Shown: positions 37,924 through 44,935 of the stretch, piece by piece
Layout: every line of letters starts with the position of its first letter
Position numbering within the stretch: the first letter of the stretch is position 1
Source: DASSUW01 sp963844405
Lineage (GTDB): Bacteria > Actinomycetota > Thermoleophilia > Solirubrobacterales > Solirubrobacteraceae
Direction: 5' to 3'
Length of the DNA: 64,000 nucleotides
Assembly: GCA_963844405.1 (NCBI GenBank)
Contig: CAWJNZ010000004.1
Coordinates: 124,001 to 188,000 of the forward strand
Notes under the pieces: model-generated
What the model was told of the DNA's origin: nothing
The model's database searches: none
Seen by the model: the letters and a program-made list of their open reading frames with translations, nothing else
Position numbers and translations under genes: made by a program

Positions 37924-40221
37924 GTGGCGGTCGCGGGTCACCGGCCGGTCGACCGCGCCGAGCTGCCGCACGGTCCGGCCGCCGACATCCCGTCCGACCT
38001 CACTGCGGTCGAGCGCGAGCTGCTGGCCGACCTGTTCGCGATCGTCGAGGAGCACGCCGACGAGGTCGCCGAGGCGGTCGACCGCGCCCGCGTCGTCCAG
38101 GCCTTCACCTTCAGCTGCGAGCACCACGCCGACCAGCGGCGCCGCTCGGGCGAGGAGTTCATCGTCCACCCGGTCGGCGTGGCCAAGATCTGCGCCGGCA
38201 TGCGGCTCGACACCGAGACGCTGTGCGCCGCGCTGCTGCACGACACGGTGGAGGACACGTCGGCGTCGCTCGAGGAGGTCCGCGAGGCGTTCGGCGACGA
38301 GGTGGCCGGGCTCGTCGACGGCGTGACGAAGCTCACCGGGATCACCTTCCAGTCGCGCGACGAGGCGCAGGCCGAGAACTACCGCAAGATGATGGTCGCG
38401 ATGGCCACGGACATCCGGGTCATCCTCATCAAGCTCGCCGATCGCCTGCACAACATGCGCACGCTGGAGGCGCTGGCGAAGCAGAAGCAGATCGAGAAGG
38501 CCAAGGAGACGCTGGAGATCTACGCGCCGCTGGCGCATCGGCTCGGCATCCACGCCATCAAGTGGGAGCTCGAGGACCTGGCCTTCTCGACGCTCCACCC
38601 GCGCAAGTACCAGGAGATCAAGGGCCTGGTCAACCAGCAGCGCGAGGAGCGCGAGCACTACGTCGCGCGGGCGGGCGGCTACCTGGCCAAGGAGCTCGAG
38701 GCGCTCGGCATCCACGCCGAGATCTCAGGCCGGGCAAAGCACTTCTACTCGATCTACTCGAAGATGACCCGCAAGGGCCGTGAGTTCAACGAGATCTACG
38801 ACCTCACGGCCATGCGCGTGATCGTCGACTCCGTGAAGGACTGCTACGGCGCCGTCGGCGTCATCCACTCGCTCTGGAAGCCGCTGCCCGGTCGGTTCAA
38901 GGACATGGTCGCCATGCCCAAGTTCAACATGTACCAGGCGCTCCACACGACGGTGATCGGGCCTGAGGGCCGGCCGCTCGAGATCCAGATCCGCACCGGC
39001 GAGATGCACGAGACCGCGGAGTACGGCGTCGCCGCGCACTGGCGCTACAAGGAGGGCGGCAAGGGCAAGAGCGTCGGCGCGGACAGCAGCGACATCAAGC
39101 TCAAGTGGCTCAAGTCGCTGCTCGACTGGGAGACCGACGAGGACGACCCCCGCGAGTTCACCGAGCACCTCCGCGGCGAGCTGATGGAGGACGAGGTCTA
39201 CGTCTTCACGCCCAAGGGAGAGGTCAAGTCGCTGGCCGCGGGCGCGACGCCGCTGGACTTCGCGTACGAGATCCACACCGACGTCGGGCACCGCTGCGTG
39301 GGGGCGAAGGTCAACGGCAAGATCGTCCCGCTCCACTACGAGCTCAACTCGGGCGACATCGTGGAGATCCTCACCGCCAAGCGGGAGCGCGGCCCGTCGC
39401 GCGACTGGCTGGCGCTGGTCAAGACGACCCGCGCGCGCAACAAGATCCGGCAGTGGTTCAAGGCCGAGTCGCGCGACGACTCCGAGCACACCGGGCGCGA
39501 CCTCCTCCAGGAGCACCTCAACAAGGCGGGCCTGCCGGCGCAGCGGATCGTCGGCTCGCCGCTGCTGGCCGACGTGATCCGCGAGATGGGCTTCCGCAAG
39601 GCCGACGACTTCTACATCGCGCTCGGCGGCGCCAAGGTCTCGCCGAAGGTCGTCGTCAACAAGGTGCTGCATCGCCTGAAGCAGGGCGAGAGCGCCGAGG
39701 CCGAGACGTCGGCTGCCGAGGACCTGCTCAAGCCGACCATCCGCCGCAAGCCCGAGGCGCCGTCCTCGAAGTTCGGCATCCGCGTGGAGGGCGTCGAAGA
39801 CGTGCCGCTGCGGCTCGCGAAGTGCTGCCGGCCGGTGTCGGGCGACCCGATCCTGGGCTACGTGTCGCTGGGCCGCGGCATCACCATCCACCGCGACGAC
39901 TGTCCCAACGCGGCGGCGCTGCGCAAGGACCCGGAGCGCTTCGTCCCGGTCTCCTGGGACGGCGACAACGAGACCTCCTTCAAGGTCGAGATCCAGGTCG
40001 ACGCGTGGGACCGCCACCGTCTGCTCGAGGACCTCTCGCGCACGTTCGCCGAGGGCGGGATCAACATCGTCGAGGCCTACTGCAGCGTCCAGCACCCGAT
40101 GGTCAAGAACCGCTTCGTCATCGAGGTGGGGGACACCCAGGCACTGAAGACGGCGATCAACCGCCTGCGCGCGATCGACTCGGTGTTCGACGCCTACCGC
40201 GTCACCCCGAGCGGCGGCTGA
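37924..40221 (+). CDS. relA: bifunctional (p)ppGpp synthetase/hydrolase
   Basis: Makes and degrades the alarmone (p)ppGpp. 765 residues with four domains: HD hydrolase at about 55-205 (HPVGVAKI, ALLHDTVEDT, HNMRTLEAL), synthetase at about 260-370 (YSIYSKMTRKGREFNEIYDL, FNMYQALHTTVIGP), TGS at about 418-480 (VYVFTPKGEVKSL) and a C-terminal ACT after about 690 (DRHRLLEDLSRTFAEGGINI). The intact HD and synthetase motifs suggest both activities, as in actinobacterial Rel. The GTG at 37924 is a choice; an upstream start in frame is possible as the frame stays open. An intrinsic terminator lies after it. Confidence 0.95.
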   Translation: MAVAGHRPVDRAELPHGPAADIPSDLTAVERELLADLFAIVEEHADEVAEAVDRARVVQAFTFSCEHHADQRRRSGEEFIVHPVGVAKICAGMRLDTETLCAALLHDTVEDTSASLEEVREAFGDEVAGLVDGVTKLTGITFQSRDEAQAENYRKMMVAMATDIRVILIKLADRLHNMRTLEALAKQKQIEKAKETLEIYAPLAHRLGIHAIKWELEDLAFSTLHPRKYQEIKGLVNQQREEREHYVARAGGYLAKELEALGIHAEISGRAKHFYSIYSKMTRKGREFNEIYDLTAMRVIVDSVKDCYGAVGVIHSLWKPLPGRFKDMVAMPKFNMYQALHTTVIGPEGRPLEIQIRTGEMHETAEYGVAAHWRYKEGGKGKSVGADSSDIKLKWLKSLLDWETDEDDPREFTEHLRGELMEDEVYVFTPKGEVKSLAAGATPLDFAYEIHTDVGHRCVGAKVNGKIVPLHYELNSGDIVEILTAKRERGPSRDWLALVKTTRARNKIRQWFKAESRDDSEHTGRDLLQEHLNKAGLPAQRIVGSPLLADVIREMGFRKADDFYIALGGAKVSPKVVVNKVLHRLKQGESAEAETSAAEDLLKPTIRRKPEAPSSKFGIRVEGVEDVPLRLAKCCRPVSGDPILGYVSLGRGITIHRDDCPNAAALRKDPERFVPVSWDGDNETSFKVEIQVDAWDRHRLLEDLSRTFAEGGINIVEAYCSVQHPMVKNRFVIEVGDTQALKTAINRLRAIDSVFDAYRVTPSGG

Positions 40222-40264
40222 CCCGCCGCCGCACATCACCGTCGCCGACCACACGACGGCGTCG

Positions 40265-40286
40265 CACCGGGAACCGGTGAAATTTT
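40265..40286 (+). terminator. intrinsic terminator after relA
   Basis: CACCGG, loop GAA, CCGGTG, then AAATTTT: a 6-bp GC stem followed by a short T-run, 44 bp after the relA stop. Confidence 0.55.
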
Positions 40287-40337
40287 CGACTACTTCTCGG
40301 CATACTTTCACCCGTCCGTGGGCATCCGTACCCATGG

Positions 40338-40940
40338 ATGTTGATACGGGCTAGATGCTCCTGCCCATGGCGGGGCAACATCTCGGCGACGCTCGTCGCC
40401 GCCTGCGCGCTTGCGATCTGGTTGGCGGGTCCGGCACAGGCAACCGGACCCCTGCCCGGCGTGGCGCCGCCGGCGACGGCGGTCCAGCAGGCGACAGCGT
40501 CCGTCGCCGCGACCGTCGAGCATTCCACGGTCCACCCCGCACCTTCCCCCGGGCGGCGCGCCGCACGGGTCACCGAGACCCGTGCGGCGGTCGCCGACAG
40601 CGCCGCCGCTCCAGCGGGCGCCGTCGCGTCGAGCCGAATCGGCGGGTCGGCCGCCGAGGCCCAGATCGTCGCTGCCGCACGTCCGACGGCTCCGGTCGCC
40701 TCCGGCTGGCGCAATGCGTCCGCCACGTCCGGCCATCGGGCGAACGGCGGGTTCGCCTCCCCGCAGCAGCGTGGTCTCGCGTCCGCCGCCGCTTCGCCGG
40801 CCGGCGCAGCCGCCACCGCGCTACTCGGGCTGCTCGCCCTCGTGATCCTCACCTCGCACGGTTTCGGCACCCGCATCCGGCTCGGGCCGACGTGGGCGCC
40901 CGCCGCACCCTTCCTCGCGCTGTCTGAACGACCCGGCTAG
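40338..40940 (+). CDS. secreted or membrane-anchored low-complexity protein (200 aa)
   Basis: Not recognised. A signal-like segment at residues 14-35 (ATLVAACALAIWLAGPAQA) precedes about 120 residues rich in Ala, Thr, Val, Ser and Pro, then a hydrophobic segment (ATALLGLLALVILTS) at about 158-172 with a basic end. It would be an extracellular stalk held in the membrane at the C terminus. Another frame is also open across this stretch, but only this one gives the signal peptide. ATG 40338 is the only start before it. Confidence 0.5.
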   Translation: MLIRARCSCPWRGNISATLVAACALAIWLAGPAQATGPLPGVAPPATAVQQATASVAATVEHSTVHPAPSPGRRAARVTETRAAVADSAAAPAGAVASSRIGGSAAEAQIVAAARPTAPVASGWRNASATSGHRANGGFASPQQRGLASAAASPAGAAATALLGLLALVILTSHGFGTRIRLGPTWAPAAPFLALSERPG

Positions 40941-41002
40941 CCCGCCCGGCTCGCCCCACGTCCGTCGTTCACCCAGACTCGCAAGGGGAGAGACACGTCC
41001 AG

Positions 41003-41186
41003 ATGCTTCGAAGAGCTTGTGCAGTGGCAGCCCCGGCACTCAGACGGTGACCCAGCGGCGCAGCGAGCTCGGGGCCCCGGCCGCAGGAGCGCTGCCGTTC
41101 ACCGGCTCCTCGTCTGGCTCCTCGCGCTGACCGGCGCCGTCGCCACGACCATCGGGATCAGGGGGCGGCAGCTGACCGCGGCCTGA
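41003..41186 (+). pseudogene. possible remnant of an LPXTG-anchored protein
   Basis: Two frames together spell a cell-wall sorting signal. The frame through 41092 reads APAAGALPFTGSS, which has LPFTG, while the frame through 41106 reads LLVWLLALTGAVATTIGIRG, then RQLTAA and a stop, which is the hydrophobic run and basic tail that should follow. The ATG at 41003 starts a signal-like MLRRACAVAAPAL in a third frame. If the frames were joined, this would be the two ends of a sortase substrate with the middle lost. There is no sortase gene in the window. Low confidence. Confidence 0.3.
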
Positions 41187-41199
41187 ACCCGAGCACCGC

Positions 41200-42183
41200 T
41201 CAGCTCACGACGCGCAGGGCACCGGCGGCGACCGAGAGCTCGGCGACGGTCTCGTCGCTCATGTGGTCGCCGTCGACCTGCAGCGGGATCGGGCGTCCGT
41301 CGAGGGACCGCACCGTGGCCTGGCGGACGCCCGCGAACGCCGTGATCGCGCTATGGCGCGCGATCCGCGCTGCCCCCGACAGGGCGCGGAAGGTGACCGT
41401 CGGCACGTCGTACGGCCGCGCCCGCGTGAGCATGACCCCGGCCAGGTCGCCGGAGTCCAGCCGCGCGCCCTCGACCAGGTTCACCGGCCGCGACTTGAAG
41501 TACGTGTACGGCTCCCCGTTCTGGAAGAAGGCGCTCACGCCCTGCACGCTCTCCCCGCCCACGGAGATCTCGAGCCGCGGCGGGTTGACCACGTAGTTGC
41601 GCAGGAACGTGGTGACCGCCGCCTGCGTGTAGTACCAGGCCCCGAACCGCGCCTTGAGTGCCGGGTGCGCATCGACGCGCTCGACCACGCTGGCGTCGAG
41701 CCCGAAGCCGGCCGCGAACGTGAACCAGCGCCCGTTCAGCCGCCCGAGATCGACCCGGCGAGGCTCCCAGCGGTCGGCCATCCGCAGCAGGTGCTCGGTG
41801 GCGTCGACCACGTCGTTGGGGATCCCGAGCATCTTGCAGAAGACGTTGTTGGAGCCGCCCGGCAGCACGGTCAGCGGCGTGTCGGTCCCCGCCAGCCCGT
41901 TGGCCGCCTCGTTCACCGTGCCGTCGCCGCCGAACGCCACCACGACGTCGAACGCCTGCCCGACCGCAGCCGTCACCAGCTCGATCGCGTGCCCCCGGCG
42001 CTCGGTCTCGATCGCCAAGACGTCGTAGCGCCCCTGCAGCGCGTAGACGACCAGGTGCTTGATCGGCAGCGACATCGTCGTGGCGTACGGGTTGACGATC
42101 AGCAGCATGCGCTTGGCCTGGGCCGGCTTCTCGAGCGCCGCCACCTCCACGAGCCGGCGCTCCGCCAGCGCGGCGTCGGTCAC
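41200..42183 (-). CDS. diacylglycerol kinase-like lipid kinase
   Basis: 327 residues of the DgkB/YegS catalytic family, which phosphorylate diacylglycerol or similar lipids. Landmarks: LLIVNPYATTMS near 28-39, VVVAFGGDGTVNEAANGLAG near 82-101 (nucleotide site), VLPGGSNNVFCKMLG near 107-121, and AGFGLDASVVERVD. The GTG at 42183 overlaps the CorA stop (GTGA), so the two form an operon. The lipid substrate is inferred from the family. Confidence 0.85.
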   Translation of the reverse strand: MTDAALAERRLVEVAALEKPAQAKRMLLIVNPYATTMSLPIKHLVVYALQGRYDVLAIETERRGHAIELVTAAVGQAFDVVVAFGGDGTVNEAANGLAGTDTPLTVLPGGSNNVFCKMLGIPNDVVDATEHLLRMADRWEPRRVDLGRLNGRWFTFAAGFGLDASVVERVDAHPALKARFGAWYYTQAAVTTFLRNYVVNPPRLEISVGGESVQGVSAFFQNGEPYTYFKSRPVNLVEGARLDSGDLAGVMLTRARPYDVPTVTFRALSGAARIARHSAITAFAGVRQATVRSLDGRPIPLQVDGDHMSDETVAELSVAAGALRVVS

Positions 42184-43181
42184 AGCCAGCCCCGGCGGCG
42201 GAAGTACACGATCAGCCCGACGAGCATCGCCAGCATCAGGCCGAGCACGAGCCAGAACGCGAGCACGTTCCCCTGGCCCGGCACGTGCACGTTCATGCCC
42301 CAGATCGAGGCCACGAGCGTCAACGGCAGGACGATCACGGAGATCGCGGTCAGCACCCGGAAGGTCTCGTTCGTCCGGTGCGCGATCTGCGACTCGTTCG
42401 TGTCCTCCAACGCCTCGACGACCTCCTTGTAGTTCTCGAGCATGTCCCAGACCCGCTCGGAGGCGTCGTTGATGTCCTCGAAGTAGACGTCGAAGTCCTC
42501 GGCGATGTAGCGCGCCTTGGTGCGCTCGAGGTCCTGGATCGCGGCCCGCTGCGGGCGCACGACCTTGCGGAAGTTGATGATCTCCTGCTTGACGTTGGAG
42601 ATGTCGCGCACGACCTCGGCCGAGTTGCCCTCGAAGATCTCCTCCTCGACCCGCTCGAGCTTGTTGCCGATCTTGCGCAGCATCGGGAACGAGGAGTCGA
42701 CCAGCTCGTCGACGATCTTGTAGAGCAGGTAGCCGGGCCCCTTCGAGAACAGCGACTCGCGCAGCTCCTCGTTGGTCCGGCAGCGCTCGAAGAGGTACTC
42801 GATCGGCTGCAGCGGCTCGTTGGGGATCGTGATCAGGAAGTCCGGCCCGACGAAGAGGTCGACCTCGGCCGCGTTCAGCCGCCCGACCGATTTGTCGTAG
42901 CGCGGGAAGTGCAGGACGATGAACAGGTAGTCGTCGTACTCGTCGACCTTCGGGCGCTGGTTGCGCGAGAAGACGTCCTCGTAGTCGAGCGGATGGAACT
43001 CGAACCGCTCTTCGAGCCACGACTGGTCGGCCGACCGCGGACGCTCGATGTTGACCCACCGCAGGCCGGGGGCCTCGACGATCTCGGCGCGCGGCTCGTC
43101 GGGTGCCCGCTCGAGCTCAGCCGCGGCCGCGCGAATACGCGCCGAGCGACGCCCAAACGGTGAGCGTGGCAGGCTCGGCAT
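42180..43181 (-). CDS. corA: CorA-family magnesium/divalent cation transporter
   Basis: A pentameric Mg2+ channel subunit of 333 residues. The long cytoplasmic N-terminal domain (residues 1-265) ends in two membrane helices; the first ends in the ion-selecting GMN motif (SIWGMNVHVPGQ near 290-301), and the second is LAFWLVLGLMLAMLVGLIVY. A short basic tail RRRGWL closes it. The start at 43181 gives the family beginning. A TAGAAT box (43225-43220) lies upstream. It is divergent from the SAM riboswitch. Confidence 0.92.
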   Translation of the reverse strand: MPSLPRSPFGRRSARIRAAAAELERAPDEPRAEIVEAPGLRWVNIERPRSADQSWLEERFEFHPLDYEDVFSRNQRPKVDEYDDYLFIVLHFPRYDKSVGRLNAAEVDLFVGPDFLITIPNEPLQPIEYLFERCRTNEELRESLFSKGPGYLLYKIVDELVDSSFPMLRKIGNKLERVEEEIFEGNSAEVVRDISNVKQEIINFRKVVRPQRAAIQDLERTKARYIAEDFDVYFEDINDASERVWDMLENYKEVVEALEDTNESQIAHRTNETFRVLTAISVIVLPLTLVASIWGMNVHVPGQGNVLAFWLVLGLMLAMLVGLIVYFRRRGWL

Positions 43182-43219
43182 GACTAAGCGGCTCGTCGGT
43201 CGACGGCATCCCTCTAAAG

Positions 43220-43225
43220 ATTCTA
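43220..43225 (-). promoter_or_regulatory. candidate -10 box of corA
   Basis: TAGAAT on the minus strand, 38 nt before the ATG at 43181, so this transcript would carry a leader. Confidence 0.4.
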
Positions 43226-43257
43226 CGCGTGCTACCGTTCTCCCGCACATAGCAGTA

Positions 43258-43369
43258 CGCATCCAGAGGGGTGGAGGGACTGGCCCTATGAAACCCCGCC
43301 AACCATCCCGCGCAAGCGGGAAACGGTGGCAATTCCATCAGGCTCCAAGACGACGGCCTGGGAGATGCG
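43258..43369 (+). ncRNA. SAM-I (S-box) riboswitch
   Basis: Matches the SAM-I pattern along its length: P1 strands CGCATC (43258-43263) and GATGCG (43364-43369), the conserved CAGAGGGGTGGAGGGACTGG segment, CCCTATGAAACCCCGCC, a variable hairpin (TCCCGcgcaaGCGGGA), then AACGGTGGCAATTCCATCAGG and GGGAGATG. S-adenosylmethionine binding is expected to lower expression of the gene behind it. The ATG of the next gene is 16 nt after P1. The 3' strand of P1 (GATGC) can also pair with GCATC at 43377-43381 next to the start, a possible expression platform. A TACCGT box at 43233-43238 could be the -10. Confidence 0.93.
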
Positions 43370-43384
43370 GTGTAGGGCATCCCC

Positions 43385-44659
43385 ATGGCCTCCGCCGCGA
43401 ACTCCAAGGCGGAGGACCAGAACGACATGCCGGCAGATGCCCTGAAGTGCAAGGAGTGCTCCACGACCTATCCACTCGACGCGCGCTACGTCTGCGAGCG
43501 CTGCTTCGGACCGCTGGAGGTGGCCTACCGGCCGCCGGGCGGCTCGGCCGATGAGCTGAAGCGCCGGATCCAGGCCGGCCCGCACACGCTCTGGCGCTAC
43601 GCCGACTTCCTGCCGCTCGAGGGCCCGCCGCGCAGCGCGCTGCCGACCGGCTGGACGCCGCTCGTCAAAGCCGATCGCCTCGCCGAGCGGCTCGGGCTCC
43701 AGGAGGTCTGGATCAAGAACGAGACCGCGAACCCGACGCACTCGTTCAAGGACCGGGTGGTCAGCGTCGCGCTCGCCCGCGCCCAGGAGCTCGGGTTCGA
43801 GACCATCGCCTGCGCGTCCACGGGCAACCTCGCCAACGCGGTCAGCGCCCACGCCGCCGCCGCCGGCCTGCCGTCGTACGTCTTCATCCCGGCCGACCTC
43901 GAGCAGGAGAAGATCCTCGCCACCGGCGCCTACGGGACGAACATCGTCGCCATTCGAGGCAACTACGACGCCGTCAACCGGCTCTGTACCGAGGTGGCGG
44001 GCGAGCGGCCGAGCTGGGCCTTCGTCAACGTCAACGTACGGCCGTACTACGCGGAGGGCTCGAAGACGCTCGCCTACGAGACGGCCGAGCAGCTCGGCTG
44101 GGAGCTGCCCGACCGCGTGGTCGCCCCGATCGCCTCCGGCTCGCTGTTCACCAAGGTCGCCCGCGGCTTCCAGGACTTCATCGACGCCGGCCTGCTGGAG
44201 GGCGAGCTCCCGATCATGTGCGGCGCCCAGGCCGAGGGCTGCTCCCCGGTCGCCCAGGCGTTCGCCGCCGGGACCGACGTCTGCCGCCCCGTCAAGCCCG
44301 ACACGATCGCCAAGTCGCTCGCCATCGGCAACCCGGCCGACGGCCCGTACGCGGTCGAGCTCGCGCAGAAGACGAACGGCATCATCGAGAGCGTGACCGA
44401 CGACGAGCTGCGCGCCGGCATCCGCCTGCTCGCCGAGACGACCGGCATCTTCACCGAGACCGCCGGCGGGGTGACCACCGCCGTGCTCGCCAAGCTCGCC
44501 GCGGCGGGCAAGATCGACCCGAGCGAGCGCGTGGTCGTCTACATCACGGGCGACGGCCTGAAGACGCTCGACGCCGTCCGCGGCGCCTCCGAGGTCACCG
44601 AGATCGCGCCGTCGTTCGACGACTTCGAGTCGGCCTTCGCGACCGCGGGGGTGGCGTGA
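43385..44659 (+). CDS. threonine-synthase-like PLP enzyme under a SAM riboswitch
   Basis: A fold type II PLP enzyme of 424 residues resembling threonine synthase, which converts O-phosphohomoserine to threonine. It starts with a zinc ribbon (Cys22, 25, 37 and 40), then NETANPTHSFKDRVVSVALA near 112-131 with the PLP Lys, ACASTGNLANAVSAHAAAAG, and a late VVVYITGDGLKTLDAV. Control by a SAM-I riboswitch is expected for methionine or homocysteine genes, not for threonine. It overlaps by one base the ThiS/MoaD-like gene, which ends in Gly-Gly. So the enzyme may add sulfide, carried as a thiocarboxylate, to O-phosphohomoserine. Ordinary threonine synthesis remains possible. Confidence 0.85.
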   Translation: MASAANSKAEDQNDMPADALKCKECSTTYPLDARYVCERCFGPLEVAYRPPGGSADELKRRIQAGPHTLWRYADFLPLEGPPRSALPTGWTPLVKADRLAERLGLQEVWIKNETANPTHSFKDRVVSVALARAQELGFETIACASTGNLANAVSAHAAAAGLPSYVFIPADLEQEKILATGAYGTNIVAIRGNYDAVNRLCTEVAGERPSWAFVNVNVRPYYAEGSKTLAYETAEQLGWELPDRVVAPIASGSLFTKVARGFQDFIDAGLLEGELPIMCGAQAEGCSPVAQAFAAGTDVCRPVKPDTIAKSLAIGNPADGPYAVELAQKTNGIIESVTDDELRAGIRLLAETTGIFTETAGGVTTAVLAKLAAAGKIDPSERVVVYITGDGLKTLDAVRGASEVTEIAPSFDDFESAFATAGVA

Positions 44660-44934
44660 TGGCGGTCACCATCAAGCTCCCGACGCAGCTGCGCGACGCC
44701 GTCGGCAACCAGACCGAGGCCCAGGTCAACGGCGCGACGGTCGGCCAGGCGCTCGACAGCCTGTACGCCCAGCACGGCGAGCTGCGCACGCGGATCGCCG
44801 ACGACGGCGGCGGCCTGCGCCGTTTCGTCAACGTCTACCTCGGCGGCGAGGACATCCGTTTCCTCGACGGGCTCGAGACACCCGTCAAGGACGGCGACGA
44901 GCTCACGATCCTGCCGGCAGTCGCGGGCGGCTGA
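44659..44934 (+). CDS. ThiS/MoaD-family sulfur-carrier protein
   Basis: A 91-residue ubiquitin-fold carrier. It starts AVTIKLPTQLRDAVGNQ and ends LTILPAVAGG; the terminal Gly-Gly is the site where a thiocarboxylate is formed. VNVYLGGEDIRFLDGLETPV is typical of the family. Its ATG shares a base with the upstream stop (TGATG), so it is translated with the PLP enzyme and falls under the same SAM riboswitch. It could be the sulfur donor to that enzyme. An activating E1-like gene is not in the window. Confidence 0.9.
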   Translation: MAVTIKLPTQLRDAVGNQTEAQVNGATVGQALDSLYAQHGELRTRIADDGGGLRRFVNVYLGGEDIRFLDGLETPVKDGDELTILPAVAGG

Positions 44935-44935
44935 G

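Noticed and set aside
40290..40345. Nested pairings (CCCGT/ACGGG and CATCC/GGATG) before the secreted gene at 40338, resembling a riboswitch
   Set aside because: No match to a known aptamer core; short GC pairings are expected by chance here.
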